The notes beneath the pieces were generated by a model. It was not told where the DNA came from, did no database searches, and saw only the letters and a list, made by a program, of their open reading frames with translations. Below are positions 32,253-39,499 of a stretch of DNA of 64,000 nt, piece after piece; positions within the stretch are counted from its first letter, which is position 1; every line of letters begins with the position of its first letter. Position numbers and translations under genes: made by a program. Location of the stretch: the NCBI RefSeq assembly GCF_014280235.1, contig NZ_CP047940.1, forward strand, positions 868,001-932,000. Direction: 5' to 3'. Source of the stretch: Cyanobium sp. NS01. Lineage in GTDB: Bacteria; Cyanobacteriota; Cyanobacteriia; PCC-6307; Cyanobiaceae.

Positions 32253-33559
32253 CCCCTCCAGCCGCCCTGGCCCCCTCCGAGGCCCAGGCCCCGCCGATTC
32301 CCCCCTCCACCCACCCCTACGCCGAGGTGATCCATCGCCTTGAGGCCGGTGGCTCGATGCTGCCTGACAATCCGGAGAATCTGCAGCAGATCATCGGCAT
32401 CTACAAGGCCTATGCCGTGCCGATGGATTTCTATTGGCGCGACCTTCTCTACATCGCCGAGAAGGTTTTCCTGAACCCGTTACCGGCCTTCAAGTACTTC
32501 ATTTCTCAGGAGTATCTGGATCGGCCCAACAGCTATTCAGGCGATCAGTCTCAACTTCGGATCTGGCGAGGTGGCGAAAAGGCCCATCCCGAACTGCTGG
32601 AGTTCATGGCCAAGGGTGAAACCGGCTCCATGTCCAAACTCTTGCATCACCTCTGGCACGACCGGGTGAACATGGAGTTCGCGGAGGCCTGCATGGATGC
32701 CATGTTCTGGCACCAGGGCATGGGTGGCCGCTTCAACGACTACCTCGTTTCCGAGCCCTATCGGGAGCAGGCAGACCGGGCCATCAAGGCCTACTTCAAG
32801 GGCAATCCCCTGATGCTGGGCCTCTACCGACTGTTCCCGGATCTGTTTCTTGAGCAGGTGCGCAAACTCTCCTACTACGCCAATCTGGGCCTCTTCTGGG
32901 AGGTGATGGCCCCGGTGTTCTTCGAGATGAGTGACCTCTACGACGAGGGCAAACTCACCTCGGTGCCTGCGGCCATGGACTTCCTGGTGAACGGGATCTT
33001 TGCCGTCGCCGGCCGACCGATCTATCACCATGTGTTCATCCGGGGCGAATGTTTCGAGATCATTCCCAAGAGCTGTGGCTTCACCTGGCTGTATGAGGCG
33101 GCCTTGCCCTATGTGGAGGCTGTCTTCTATCGCACCTCGCCCTTCCGTGGCACCAAGAGCTACAACGCCCAGGCGATGCAGGTGCCCGCTGATCAGGCCG
33201 ACTTTCACTACGGCATCCTCTATGCCGATGTGTTCCCTGTGGGCTCAGCGGGGATCCCTCCCACCCTGTTGATGCAGGACATGCTGCACTTTCTGCCTCC
33301 CTATCTGGAGGTGATGTACCGCAACCACAAGCGCGGTGATGAGGACAAGCTGATTCAGCTGGGCATCACCTTCCAGCGCTCGATGTACAACGTCACCTCC
33401 GCGGTGATCCAGGCTCTGCGCTGCGCTCTGCTGTACCCCCTCGACGACCCTGATCCCGCCCACCTGCGCGCCAATCGCCAGTTCTTTGAAGCCCAGATGG
33501 ACCGTTTCCTGCGGCCCGAAGCCCGCCTCACCGCCATCCAGACCCAGGACTACCGCTGA
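32249..33559 (+). CDS. cupA: CO2 hydration protein CupA (ChpY)
   Basis: 436 residues. Soluble, helical, Trp/Tyr/His-rich protein with IIGIYKAYAVPMDFYWRDLL, HHLWHDRVNMEFAEACMDA, and a C-terminal segment SMYNVTSAVIQALRCALLYP. CupA docks on NdhD3/NdhF3 and converts CO2 to bicarbonate on the cytoplasmic side, coupled to electron flow. It is translationally coupled to ndhD3 (ATGA overlap) and followed by cupS, as in other beta- and some alpha-cyanobacteria. The 25-residue Pro/Ala N-terminus is variable. Confidence 0.95.
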   Translation: MTPPAALAPSEAQAPPIPPSTHPYAEVIHRLEAGGSMLPDNPENLQQIIGIYKAYAVPMDFYWRDLLYIAEKVFLNPLPAFKYFISQEYLDRPNSYSGDQSQLRIWRGGEKAHPELLEFMAKGETGSMSKLLHHLWHDRVNMEFAEACMDAMFWHQGMGGRFNDYLVSEPYREQADRAIKAYFKGNPLMLGLYRLFPDLFLEQVRKLSYYANLGLFWEVMAPVFFEMSDLYDEGKLTSVPAAMDFLVNGIFAVAGRPIYHHVFIRGECFEIIPKSCGFTWLYEAALPYVEAVFYRTSPFRGTKSYNAQAMQVPADQADFHYGILYADVFPVGSAGIPPTLLMQDMLHFLPPYLEVMYRNHKRGDEDKLIQLGITFQRSMYNVTSAVIQALRCALLYPLDDPDPAHLRANRQFFEAQMDRFLRPEARLTAIQTQDYR

Positions 33560-33616
33560 TCCGTCCCCCAGGCGGCACAGCTGCCTGCCCTTCTCCTGGC
33601 CCCTCGCCCTTTTTCC

Positions 33617-34018
33617 ATGGCCACCATTCTCGAAACGGCTGCCTCTGCGGGCAGCTTTCAGACCCTTCTTGCCGCCGTTGATGCCGCTGGCCTGCGGGGC
33701 GCTCTGGAGGGACCGGGGCCGTTCACCGTGTTTGCCCCTGTGGATGATGCCTTCGCGGCCCTGCCCCCCGGCACCGTCCAGACCCTGGTGGACAACCCAC
33801 CCCAGCTGGCCCGCATCCTCAAGTTCCATGTGCTCTCCGGCGACCATCGCCGCGAGCAGCTGGTGCAGCAGCCCCAGTGGGACAGCCTGGAGGGAGCTCC
33901 CGTGGCGATCCGGCGGGCAGAGCCCTTTGAAGTGAAGAACGCCACGGTGGTGGCTGCCGATGTGGTCTGCGACAACGGCGTGGTTCACGTGATCGATCGG
34001 GTGATCCTGCCTGGGTGA
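33617..34018 (+). CDS. cupS: CupS, fasciclin-domain subunit of NDH-1MS
   Basis: 133 residues forming one complete fasciclin (FAS1) domain. H1 is TILETAASAGSFQTLLAAV, the FTVFAPVDDAFAALP box follows, and H2 is VVCDNGVVHVIDRVILP. No signal peptide is present, so it is cytoplasmic like CupS and unlike adhesive fasciclins. It lies 57 bp after cupA. Its presence is the main reason to call this the inducible, high-affinity operon and not the constitutive NdhF4-NdhD4-CupB one. Confidence 0.92.
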   Translation: MATILETAASAGSFQTLLAAVDAAGLRGALEGPGPFTVFAPVDDAFAALPPGTVQTLVDNPPQLARILKFHVLSGDHRREQLVQQPQWDSLEGAPVAIRRAEPFEVKNATVVAADVVCDNGVVHVIDRVILPG

Positions 34019-34411
34019 TCACCCGGCTGCCGCCGGATCGGCGGAGCGGCGCGTCTGAGGGATGGGGCCATCCAGGTCGGAACGGAACTGAAGCGTCATC
34101 CCGCCCAGATGCTGGCTCACCAGCTCCAGCAGCCGCATGAAGGTCTGGTGGGTCTTGGGCGCTCGCAGGCCCATCGCCTCGCGGCTGAGCAGCACTAGTT
34201 CCAGCACCCTGCCATCGGCCTTGGATTGCACGTCGGCAAAGAGCTGCATGCGCTGGGTTTCGCCGCCCTGTTTGACCATGGCGCCGAGGTGGGCCGAGGT
34301 GCGGTGATCCACCTCGGCGTTCAGGTCCCTGAGCACCGGGTCGAGAGCCTTGAGCATGGCCCCCGACTCGGGGTGGCCTTCAGGCTTGAGCACCAGCAGA
34401 AATCGCGCCAT
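34019..34411 (-). CDS. conserved-type hypothetical protein (130 aa)
   Basis: 130 residues, soluble. It starts MARFLLVLKPEGHPESGAML, has a helical middle with LVLLSREAMGLRAPKTHQTF and ends with a polar tail. No cysteine, signal peptide or membrane span. The domain looks compact and the ATG start is clear, but I do not recognise a family. It is convergent with cupS, the two stops being adjacent, so it is not part of the CO2 operon. Confidence 0.65.
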   Translation of the reverse strand: MARFLLVLKPEGHPESGAMLKALDPVLRDLNAEVDHRTSAHLGAMVKQGGETQRMQLFADVQSKADGRVLELVLLSREAMGLRAPKTHQTFMRLLELVSQHLGGMTLQFRSDLDGPIPQTRRSADPAAAG

Positions 34412-34546
34412 GGACGCTTACGTCGGGCTCGACGCTACTGCGACCGGGGCCCTGCGAGCTTGGCGGCCTGCTGGGGTCGCGGTTCGGCTTCTGCACCTGT
34501 GCGGCGGCGCTGGCATCCTGAGGGATTACTGGGTGGTGGCCCCGTC

Positions 34547-35758
34547 ATGGCCCGGTCTGGATCGGGATCCGTTGCTGTCATTGGGGCTGGGGTCGCTGGC
34601 TGCGCCACTGCCGCCCAGCTGCGTCGGGCCGGTTTTGATGGCCGGATCAGCCTCTGGGAGACCGGGCGCGGCCCGGGCGGGCGGGCCAGCACACGCCGCT
34701 CCCGGGGCGATGGTGCCCTGGCCATCGACCATGGGGCCCCCCTGCTGAACATCCGCAGCGAGCGGCCCCCGGAGCTGCTGGAGCCCCTGCTGGAGGGGGG
34801 CTGGATCACGCCGTGGAGCGGTCTGATGGCCCTGCTGGAGGGGGAGTCGCGCCTGCACATCGGGCGCCCCGATGTCCTGGGGATCGGCCAGCTCTACCGG
34901 GGTGCGGACGGGATGGATGGTCTCTGCCGCGGCCTGCTGCAGCTGGGGGCCAGTGGTGCCCAGCCCGCTGCCGAGGCCCATTACGGCACCTTGATCCGCT
35001 CCCTGGAGTGCGCCTCCAGCGGCAGCTGGCTGCTGCGGGATCGCCAGGGAGAGCTCCAGGGCGAGGCCGACTGGCTGGTGCTCAGCAGCACCCTGCTGGC
35101 TCACCCCCGCAGCTGCCTGCTGTTCGAGTGGCCGGAGGTGCCGCTGGTGCGGGCGGCCGCATCGCTGGGGGATCTGCAGCTCGATCACGCCCTCACCACC
35201 ATTGCGGGCATCCGCGCCGAGGCCCGCAGCAACCTGTTGTTGCTGTTCCCCCCCGAGGACGCGCTCCCCTGGAGCTCACTGCCGTTCTCCCTGGTGAACT
35301 TCGATCCAGCGGCTCAGCAGCGCTGGGGCCTGCGCCGGATCAGCATCCAGCCGCTCCCGGACGGCCGCTGCGCCGTGGTTGCCCATTCCAGCGATGCCTT
35401 TGCGGCCGACCACCTCGATGTCTATGGATCCCACTCCGCCGTGGCCCGGCTGCTGGATCTTCCCGTCGATGCCGGCCGTGAGGAGGATGTGATCCAGGCC
35501 CTGGCCAGGGCCGTGATGGAGTGCCTGGCCCCCTGGATTGATGACCTCACCCTGGAGCGTGCTTCTCCGCAGCTGATGCGCTGGGCGGCGGCCTTCCCGG
35601 TGGCGCCAGGTCTGCCCCCGTCCCTGCGGCTGTGCCCGCTCAGCCGCGTCGGCTTCTGCGGCGACTACCTCGACGGCGAGGGCTTTGGCCGCATTGAGGG
35701 TGCCCTGCACAGCGCCGAACAGCTGGCCGCTTCCCTGCTGCAAGCTGGACTGACCTAG
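34547..35758 (+). CDS. FAD-dependent amine-oxidase/renalase-like oxidoreductase
   Basis: 403 residues. Dinucleotide-binding motif VAVIGAGVAGCATAAQLRRAG at the start (GxGxxG, with the acidic residue in LWETG) and then GPGGRASTRR, a match to renalase-type NAD(P)/FAD proteins. It ends with a second FAD motif, FCGDYLDGEGFGRIEGALHS. The substrate is unknown. ATG 34547 places the FAD motif at the proper distance; the frame is open to 34226. A 135-bp gap separates it from the divergent hypothetical gene. Confidence 0.88.
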   Translation: MARSGSGSVAVIGAGVAGCATAAQLRRAGFDGRISLWETGRGPGGRASTRRSRGDGALAIDHGAPLLNIRSERPPELLEPLLEGGWITPWSGLMALLEGESRLHIGRPDVLGIGQLYRGADGMDGLCRGLLQLGASGAQPAAEAHYGTLIRSLECASSGSWLLRDRQGELQGEADWLVLSSTLLAHPRSCLLFEWPEVPLVRAAASLGDLQLDHALTTIAGIRAEARSNLLLLFPPEDALPWSSLPFSLVNFDPAAQQRWGLRRISIQPLPDGRCAVVAHSSDAFAADHLDVYGSHSAVARLLDLPVDAGREEDVIQALARAVMECLAPWIDDLTLERASPQLMRWAAAFPVAPGLPPSLRLCPLSRVGFCGDYLDGEGFGRIEGALHSAEQLAASLLQAGLT

Positions 35759-35773
35759 AGCCGGGAGCGCCCG

Positions 35774-36211
35774 ATGCCGTCCCACCTGCTGATTTCCGCG
35801 GCTGCAACGCGATGGCTGCTGTCGCCCCTGCTGGCCCTGGGACTGCTGCTGCTGGGCCCAGGCTCGGCGGCCTGGGGGCTGGAGGCGGCCAACCAGCCCA
35901 GCCGCTACAGCTGCGATGGCGACCTGCTGCTGGCCCGGGTCGAGAACGGCGCGGTTGATGCTCCCGGCATCCCCAACACCCTGGCCGGCACCCTGCCAGG
36001 GGCCTTTGTGGTGATCGATTGGCGCGAGCTGCACCTGCAGCTGCCCCGCACCAACAATGCCGGAGCTCCCAGCTTCGGTGATGGCCGCTGGTGGTGGAGC
36101 CTCGAGGATCCAAGTCGGCCCACCCTGCTGCTGCAGCAGGCCCAGCAGACCAGCTTCGCCTGCTCGGCTCTGCCCGCTTCAGGCTCGCCAGCTGCTGCCG
36201 CGTCCCGGTAG
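35774..36211 (+). CDS. exported small protein (145 aa), possibly MliC-like
   Basis: A signal peptide covers about residues 1-35 (hydrophobic LLALGLLLLG, cleavage near AAWG). The mature part has two cysteines (YSCDGD and FAC) at either end of a predicted beta domain (LHLQLPRTNN, GRWWWSLED). The spacing is reminiscent of MliC lysozyme inhibitors, but the match is weak. It starts 15 bp after the FAD gene. It is followed by two tandem terminator hairpins, so it ends the transcript. Confidence 0.6.
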   Translation: MPSHLLISAAATRWLLSPLLALGLLLLGPGSAAWGLEAANQPSRYSCDGDLLLARVENGAVDAPGIPNTLAGTLPGAFVVIDWRELHLQLPRTNNAGAPSFGDGRWWWSLEDPSRPTLLLQQAQQTSFACSALPASGSPAAAASR

Positions 36212-36237
36212 CGTCGACAGGTCGAGGTGGACGATGT

Positions 36238-36289
36238 CCCCAATCCGTTGGGGGCGTTTTCCGAGATGGGGCTCTGCGGAGCCCCTTTT
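36238..36289 (+). terminator. two tandem intrinsic terminators
   Basis: First hairpin CCCCAA-TCCG-TTGGGG (36238-36253) is followed by GCGTTTT. Second hairpin GGGGCTC-TGCG-GAGCCCC (36268-36285) is followed by TTTT. Both sit downstream of the exported protein gene and upstream of the SepF-like gene. Confidence 0.85.
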
Positions 36290-36358
36290 GCTTGGCAGCC
36301 GTTTCCGGATGGACGCCACCCGCTCCCCCCGAGTAACCTTCGGTCCTACGGCACGGCT

Positions 36359-36634
36359 ATGCAGAGTCCCTTTGGCGACTGGCTGCCGGAGGTGGTGGTG
36401 TTCCACCCCATCGGTTTCGAGGATGCCCAGGCGATCGTTGAGGCGGTGCGGGAGCTCAAGACCGCGGTGGTCCATGCCGGTGCCATGGACCGGGCCGAGG
36501 CCCAGCGCCTGATCGATTTTGTGGCCGGGGGCGTCTGCGCCATCGATGGGCAGGCCGAGTGCCTCGATCCCCTCACCTTCGTGTTTGCTCCTGAGGTGAT
36601 CGCCCTGCAGCGCGACAGGCCCGCCGAGTCCTGA
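36359..36634 (+). CDS. short SepF-like (DUF552) cell-division protein
   Basis: 91 residues that are almost only the SepF core: EVVVFHPIGFEDAQAIVEAV, LKTAVVHAGAMDRAEAQRLI, then DFVAGGVCAIDGQAE and FVFAPEVIA. Normal cyanobacterial SepF (Cdv2) has a membrane-binding N-terminal helix and linker (about 190 residues in all); both are missing here. The frame is open upstream to 36227, but those residues lack the amphipathic start. It may be a second, minimal paralogue that dimerises with full-length SepF. Confidence 0.75.
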   Translation: MQSPFGDWLPEVVVFHPIGFEDAQAIVEAVRELKTAVVHAGAMDRAEAQRLIDFVAGGVCAIDGQAECLDPLTFVFAPEVIALQRDRPAES

Positions 36635-36641
36635 GCCTGGC

Positions 36642-36863
36642 TCAGTGGATTGAGGTCACCGTGTTGAGTTGCAGCCAGCAGCCGCTGGGTGCCAGCTTCT
36701 CCACCACCACACTGCGGTGCTGCTGCTGGGCGAGGGTCTGGGCGAAGGTCTCGGCCTCATCCCGGTCCCAGAACCTGGGCGCGATCACCTGCTGGGGCAC
36801 ACTCTGCTCGCGCTCAACTTTGGGGCGCACGCGATACCGACCTTCTGGATTGGGCACGACCAT
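36642..36863 (-). CDS. small hypothetical protein (73 aa)
   Basis: ATG start, 73 residues, soluble and basic. It contains PRFWDRDEAETFAQTLAQQQ and closes with GCWLQLNTVTSIH. The alternation of short strand- and helix-like blocks suggests a compact domain. No family recognised. It is convergent with the SepF-like gene, stop codons 7 bp apart. Confidence 0.55.
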   Translation of the reverse strand: MVVPNPEGRYRVRPKVEREQSVPQQVIAPRFWDRDEAETFAQTLAQQQHRSVVVEKLAPSGCWLQLNTVTSIH

Positions 36864-36959
36864 CGGACCATTCTGGGGGCAGGCTCTGCGCTCTGGTCCA
36901 GCCTCCGGATTTCTCCAGGATTGGCGAGCCCACCCGCCCGCCGCTCACCGCCTCGCCGC

Positions 36960-37559
36960 TCACGGCCTCAGCAGTTCCTTGCCCAGCCGCTCCAGGGCAA
37001 GCGGTGAACGCAGCAGCTGGTCGTGGGTCCACACCAGCAGTTCCTCGCGGCGGCCCCAGGGCAGCGCCGCCTGCCACCCCGGCGTCACGATCAGATCGAA
37101 TGGGGTGTAGAGGCTCACGCACTCCAGCTGCTGCAGGGCCCTGCTGTCCTGGTTGAGGCGCCGCAGCAGGGAGCTGCCGCGGCCCATGTCGGCGATGCCG
37201 GGCAGCAGCCAGGGCGGGCAGGCCAGGGCGTTGAGGGTGCCCTGCTGGGGACTGCCCAGGCTGATGAACCGACGGGTGCGCCGATGGCCCCCCAGCCACT
37301 GCAGCCAGATGCGGGCGATCACCCCGCCCATGGAGAAGCCCAGCAGGTCGATCGGCTGTTCCGTCCCCACGTGGGTGGTCAGATATGCGGCCAGCTGCTC
37401 CGCCAGCCTTTCCAGGGGAACCTGGCCGATGCCATGGGGAAGATGCGGTATCAGGATCGGCTGGCGCCTGCCGTCCAGGTGTCGGATCAGGGGGTTGAAC
37501 ACCCGCGGGGTGTCCCAGAGCCCATGCACCAGCACCAGGGGTGGTGCTGCCTCAACCAT
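36960..37559 (-). CDS. lipase-like alpha/beta hydrolase
   Basis: 199 residues. The oxyanion/lid start is LVLVHGLWDTPRVFNPL, the nucleophile elbow is LGFSMGGVIARIW (Ser near residue 72), and a late WTHDQLLRSPLAL provides the catalytic His; the Asp is probably in FDLIVTP. No signal peptide. It resembles short triacylglycerol lipase-like esterases of cyanobacteria. ATG 37559 overlaps the preceding gene by 8 nt, so the two are linked. Substrates are unknown. Confidence 0.85.
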   Translation of the reverse strand: MVEAAPPLVLVHGLWDTPRVFNPLIRHLDGRRQPILIPHLPHGIGQVPLERLAEQLAAYLTTHVGTEQPIDLLGFSMGGVIARIWLQWLGGHRRTRRFISLGSPQQGTLNALACPPWLLPGIADMGRGSSLLRRLNQDSRALQQLECVSLYTPFDLIVTPGWQAALPWGRREELLVWTHDQLLRSPLALERLGKELLRP

Positions 37560-37899
37560 CCAGGCGCAGCATCCGCTGGCCCGGCGCCAGCTTGGCCTGC
37601 TCCTCGAAGATCGCGGCCAGTACCGCCTGGCTGGCGGCGGGGTGTGCCTTGATCCCGGCGACAATCCGCTGGACATCCTCAGGGGCCAGGCCTCCCTGCA
37701 GGGTCCTGGCATGGAGCTTCTGGCGGAACTGCTCCAGCAGCGCCTCCTCCTCGGCGTTGAGGGGGCGGGCCCCCGGGCAGTCGATCTCCACGGTGTGCCT
37801 CGGCCACGGACCTGATCGTTTCACGCTAGGTGCGGCAGGTCCTGAGGTCAGGGGCGCCTGCGTCAGCACCTCATGACGCTCGCCCCCTTTGACCCGCAC
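37552..37899 (-). CDS. hypothetical helical protein (up to 115 aa)
   Basis: The strong part is residues about 37-115: VEIDCPGARPLNAEEEALLE, then helical FRQKLHARTLQGGLAPEDVQ and VLAAIFEEQAKLAPG. The first 36 residues are irregular, so the true start may be GTG near 37791 and not GTG 37899. No family recognised. It is translationally linked (8-nt overlap) to the lipase-like gene. A start at 37791 would also leave room for promoters between it and hli. Confidence 0.55.
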   Translation of the reverse strand: MRVKGGERHEVLTQAPLTSGPAAPSVKRSGPWPRHTVEIDCPGARPLNAEEEALLEQFRQKLHARTLQGGLAPEDVQRIVAGIKAHPAASQAVLAAIFEEQAKLAPGQRMLRLDG

Positions 37900-37948
37900 C
37901 CCTTCATGTTCTGTTACACTCCACGCAACGTTTCGTCACCCGCCTCCC

Positions 37949-38095
37949 ATGGCCGACAACACCGCTTCCCGCTTCGGCTTCGTTGCTTTCGCTGAAACCT
38001 GGAATGGCCGTCTGGCCATGATGGGCTTCGTCATCGGCCTGGCCACCGAAATCCTCACCGGCCAAGGCATCCTGGCCCAGGTTGGTCTCGGCTGA
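37949..38095 (+). CDS. hli: High-light-inducible protein (Hli/Scp)
   Basis: 48 residues. The single chlorophyll-binding helix motif is AETWNGRLAMMGFVIGLATE, with the Glu/Asn/Arg ligands of the CAB/ELIP family kept. A short N-terminus (MADNTASRFGFVAF) and tail follow. Hli proteins dimerise in the thylakoid and dissipate light energy during stress or pigment turnover. A -10-like TACACT is at 37915-37920, and a strong hairpin terminator follows the gene. Confidence 0.95.
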   Translation: MADNTASRFGFVAFAETWNGRLAMMGFVIGLATEILTGQGILAQVGLG

Positions 38096-38223
38096 AGTTC
38101 ACCTGCTTGCGGGCTCAGACTGTTCGGCTCCGTGCCGATCGTGGCTGCGCCCCATCCCCTCTTCTGATTCCAGAAAACAAGCCCAGGACACCCTGTTCTC
38201 CAGCCTCCGGGCTGGGCTCCTCA

Positions 38224-38252
38224 CCGGGTCTCTGACACTGTCAGAGACCCGG
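38224..38252 (+). terminator. strong hairpin downstream of hli
   Basis: A perfect inverted repeat with 14-bp arms (CCGGGTCTCTGACA / TGTCAGAGACCCGG) around a single central base is followed by a short T-rich stretch. It lies 129 bp after the hli stop and could terminate from either side. The arms are too long for a typical protein operator. Confidence 0.7.
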
Positions 38253-38262
38253 TTTGCGTTCC

Positions 38263-38376
38263 ATGCCTCCCTCCCAGACGCCCTCTCCAAGGGTCGTGAA
38301 GCTGCAGATCATGGCGGCGGTGTTTGTGCCCATGGCCCTGCTGGGGCTGTGGCTTCGCTCCCAGGGCTTCTGGTGA
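38263..38376 (+). CDS. possible 37-residue membrane peptide
   Basis: ATG start. A basic head (MPPSQTPSPRVVKLQ) is followed by a hydrophobic helix (IMAAVFVPMALLGLWL) and RSQGFW. The shape is that of a one-helix small membrane protein. It begins 10 bp after the hli hairpin and overlaps the 3' end of the convergent UmuD-like gene by 68 bp, in a part where that protein has a non-conserved tail. No family recognised. Confidence 0.4.
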   Translation: MPPSQTPSPRVVKLQIMAAVFVPMALLGLWLRSQGFW

Positions 38377-38854
38377 CCCGCTGACGCCGCGGCAGCAGGT
38401 GGTGCACGGCATGCATCACCACGCCCCAGATCAGCAGCTCTCCGCCGGGGTCGTCCACGCGGATGGCGGGGATGGCGGGATCGCTGGCCACCAGGTGCCA
38501 TGGCGGCCGCTCGCCGCGCAGCTGTCGCAGCACGAAGCGCCCCTCGTGAATGGCCACCACCGTGCAGCCCGGCCGCGCGGCCACGCTCCGGTCGATCACC
38601 AGCAGGTCGCCGTGCTGGATGCCGGCTGCCTGCATGGCGTCGCCCTCCACCCGCATCAGGAACGTGGAGGTGGGCCGCGGCACCAGGGCCGTGTTCAGGT
38701 CGATCGACGCCTCCACGTAGTCGTCAGCAGGACTGGGAAACCCCGCCGCCACGCTCTCCAGGGCGAGCGGCAGCGCCTCACCTGAGGCCTCGTCGCTGAG
38801 GGCGCCCAGCCAGCGCAGATCGGCTCGCTGGGCGGTGTTGTCAAGGCGGCCCAT
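38309..38854 (-). CDS. UmuD-like S24 protein with both catalytic residues replaced
   Basis: 181 residues that align without gaps to E. coli UmuD: the cleavage site region AAGFPSPADDYVEASIDLN, then FLMRVEGDAM and AGIQHGDLLVIDRSV. UmuD self-cleaves with Ser60 and Lys97. The matching residues here, 36 and 73 positions after the cleavage site, are Ala73 (GDAM for GDSM) and Arg110 (VLRQL for VKKL). So it should not cleave itself, though the Ala37-Gly38 site is kept. The tail of about 25 residues is extra. A LexA box lies upstream. No umuC is in the window. Confidence 0.9.
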   Translation of the reverse strand: MGRLDNTAQRADLRWLGALSDEASGEALPLALESVAAGFPSPADDYVEASIDLNTALVPRPTSTFLMRVEGDAMQAAGIQHGDLLVIDRSVAARPGCTVVAIHEGRFVLRQLRGERPPWHLVASDPAIPAIRVDDPGGELLIWGVVMHAVHHLLPRRQRVTRSPGSEATAPAGPWAQTPPP

Positions 38855-38876
38855 CCAGCTCCAACCCAGTCTGATG

Positions 38877-38890
38877 CGTACATTTGTACT
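38877..38890 (-). promoter_or_regulatory. LexA (SOS) box upstream of the UmuD-like gene
   Basis: Read on the minus strand: AGTACAAATGTACG, a full match to the cyanobacterial LexA consensus RGTACNNNDGTWCB and a palindrome of GTAC half-sites. It ends 22 bp before the UmuD-like start codon, where repressor binding would block transcription. Confidence 0.85.
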
Positions 38891-38911
38891 GCACCTCTGG
38901 GGCGGCCGGTG

Positions 38912-39499
38912 TCAGTCGCCGCAGCCGCGGCGGATCACCTCCTGCTGCAGGGCTCTGAGCTGGCCATCGTCGGGGATCTGGGGCGCGAACAGCAGCGCCC
39001 AGGCGAGGGGGACATCGCCCTCCCGCAGGGCGCTGTCAATGGCTCCCAGCCACCCGGCCGGCTGCCCCCCCGCGCTGAGCTGGTCGATCAGCCGCTGGCT
39101 CTGGGCCATGCGGCTGGCCGAGGCACCCACCAGGTGCACATGGGCAAAGGCCTCAGCGGACGCCTCCTCGGGGCGCAGCTGCAACAGCACCGGTTCGCCG
39201 GGCCCGATCGGCGTGGTGGGCCAGTCCAGGGGGGTGCGGATGGGTTGGTCGGGGCTGCTCACCAGGCGCCAGGTGTCGGCTCGGGGCCGTTCGATGCGCA
39301 GCTCCAGCAGGGGTTCCACCAGCACCAGCCGGGGGCGGGACACCGGCACAACGCCGAGGGCGTCGGCCATCTCGACCGGCTCCACGCGCGGCGCCACCAC
39401 ACACACGGCCACCGGCAGTTCCGGCTGCTGCAGGGCACGGCTCGAGGGTGTGGCGGCCAGCCCCACCAGCACCAGCCCGGTGATCAGCCGGGAGTGCAT
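38912..39499 (-). CDS. exported hypothetical protein (195 aa)
   Basis: A signal peptide covers about residues 1-22 (LITGLVLVGLAATPSSRA). The mature part is hydrophilic with three cysteines (AVCVVAP, and GCGD at the end) and alternating beta-like blocks (PRLVLVEPLLELRIERP, EPVLLQLRPEEA). A Gln/Leu-rich helix precedes the C-terminus (DDGQLRALQQEVIRRGCGD). No family recognised. It lies upstream of, and on the same strand as, the UmuD-like gene, but the SOS box sits between them. Confidence 0.65.
   Translation of the reverse strand: MHSRLITGLVLVGLAATPSSRALQQPELPVAVCVVAPRVEPVEMADALGVVPVSRPRLVLVEPLLELRIERPRADTWRLVSSPDQPIRTPLDWPTTPIGPGEPVLLQLRPEEASAEAFAHVHLVGASASRMAQSQRLIDQLSAGGQPAGWLGAIDSALREGDVPLAWALLFAPQIPDDGQLRALQQEVIRRGCGD

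Noticed and set aside
28743-33559. assignment as the constitutive NdhF4-NdhD4-CupB complex
   Set aside because: The fasciclin-domain cupS follows cupA, an arrangement known for the inducible F3/D3/CupA complex.
38224-38252. long perfect palindrome as a phage attachment site or operator
   Set aside because: No integrase or mobile gene is near; position after hli and hairpin shape fit a terminator better.
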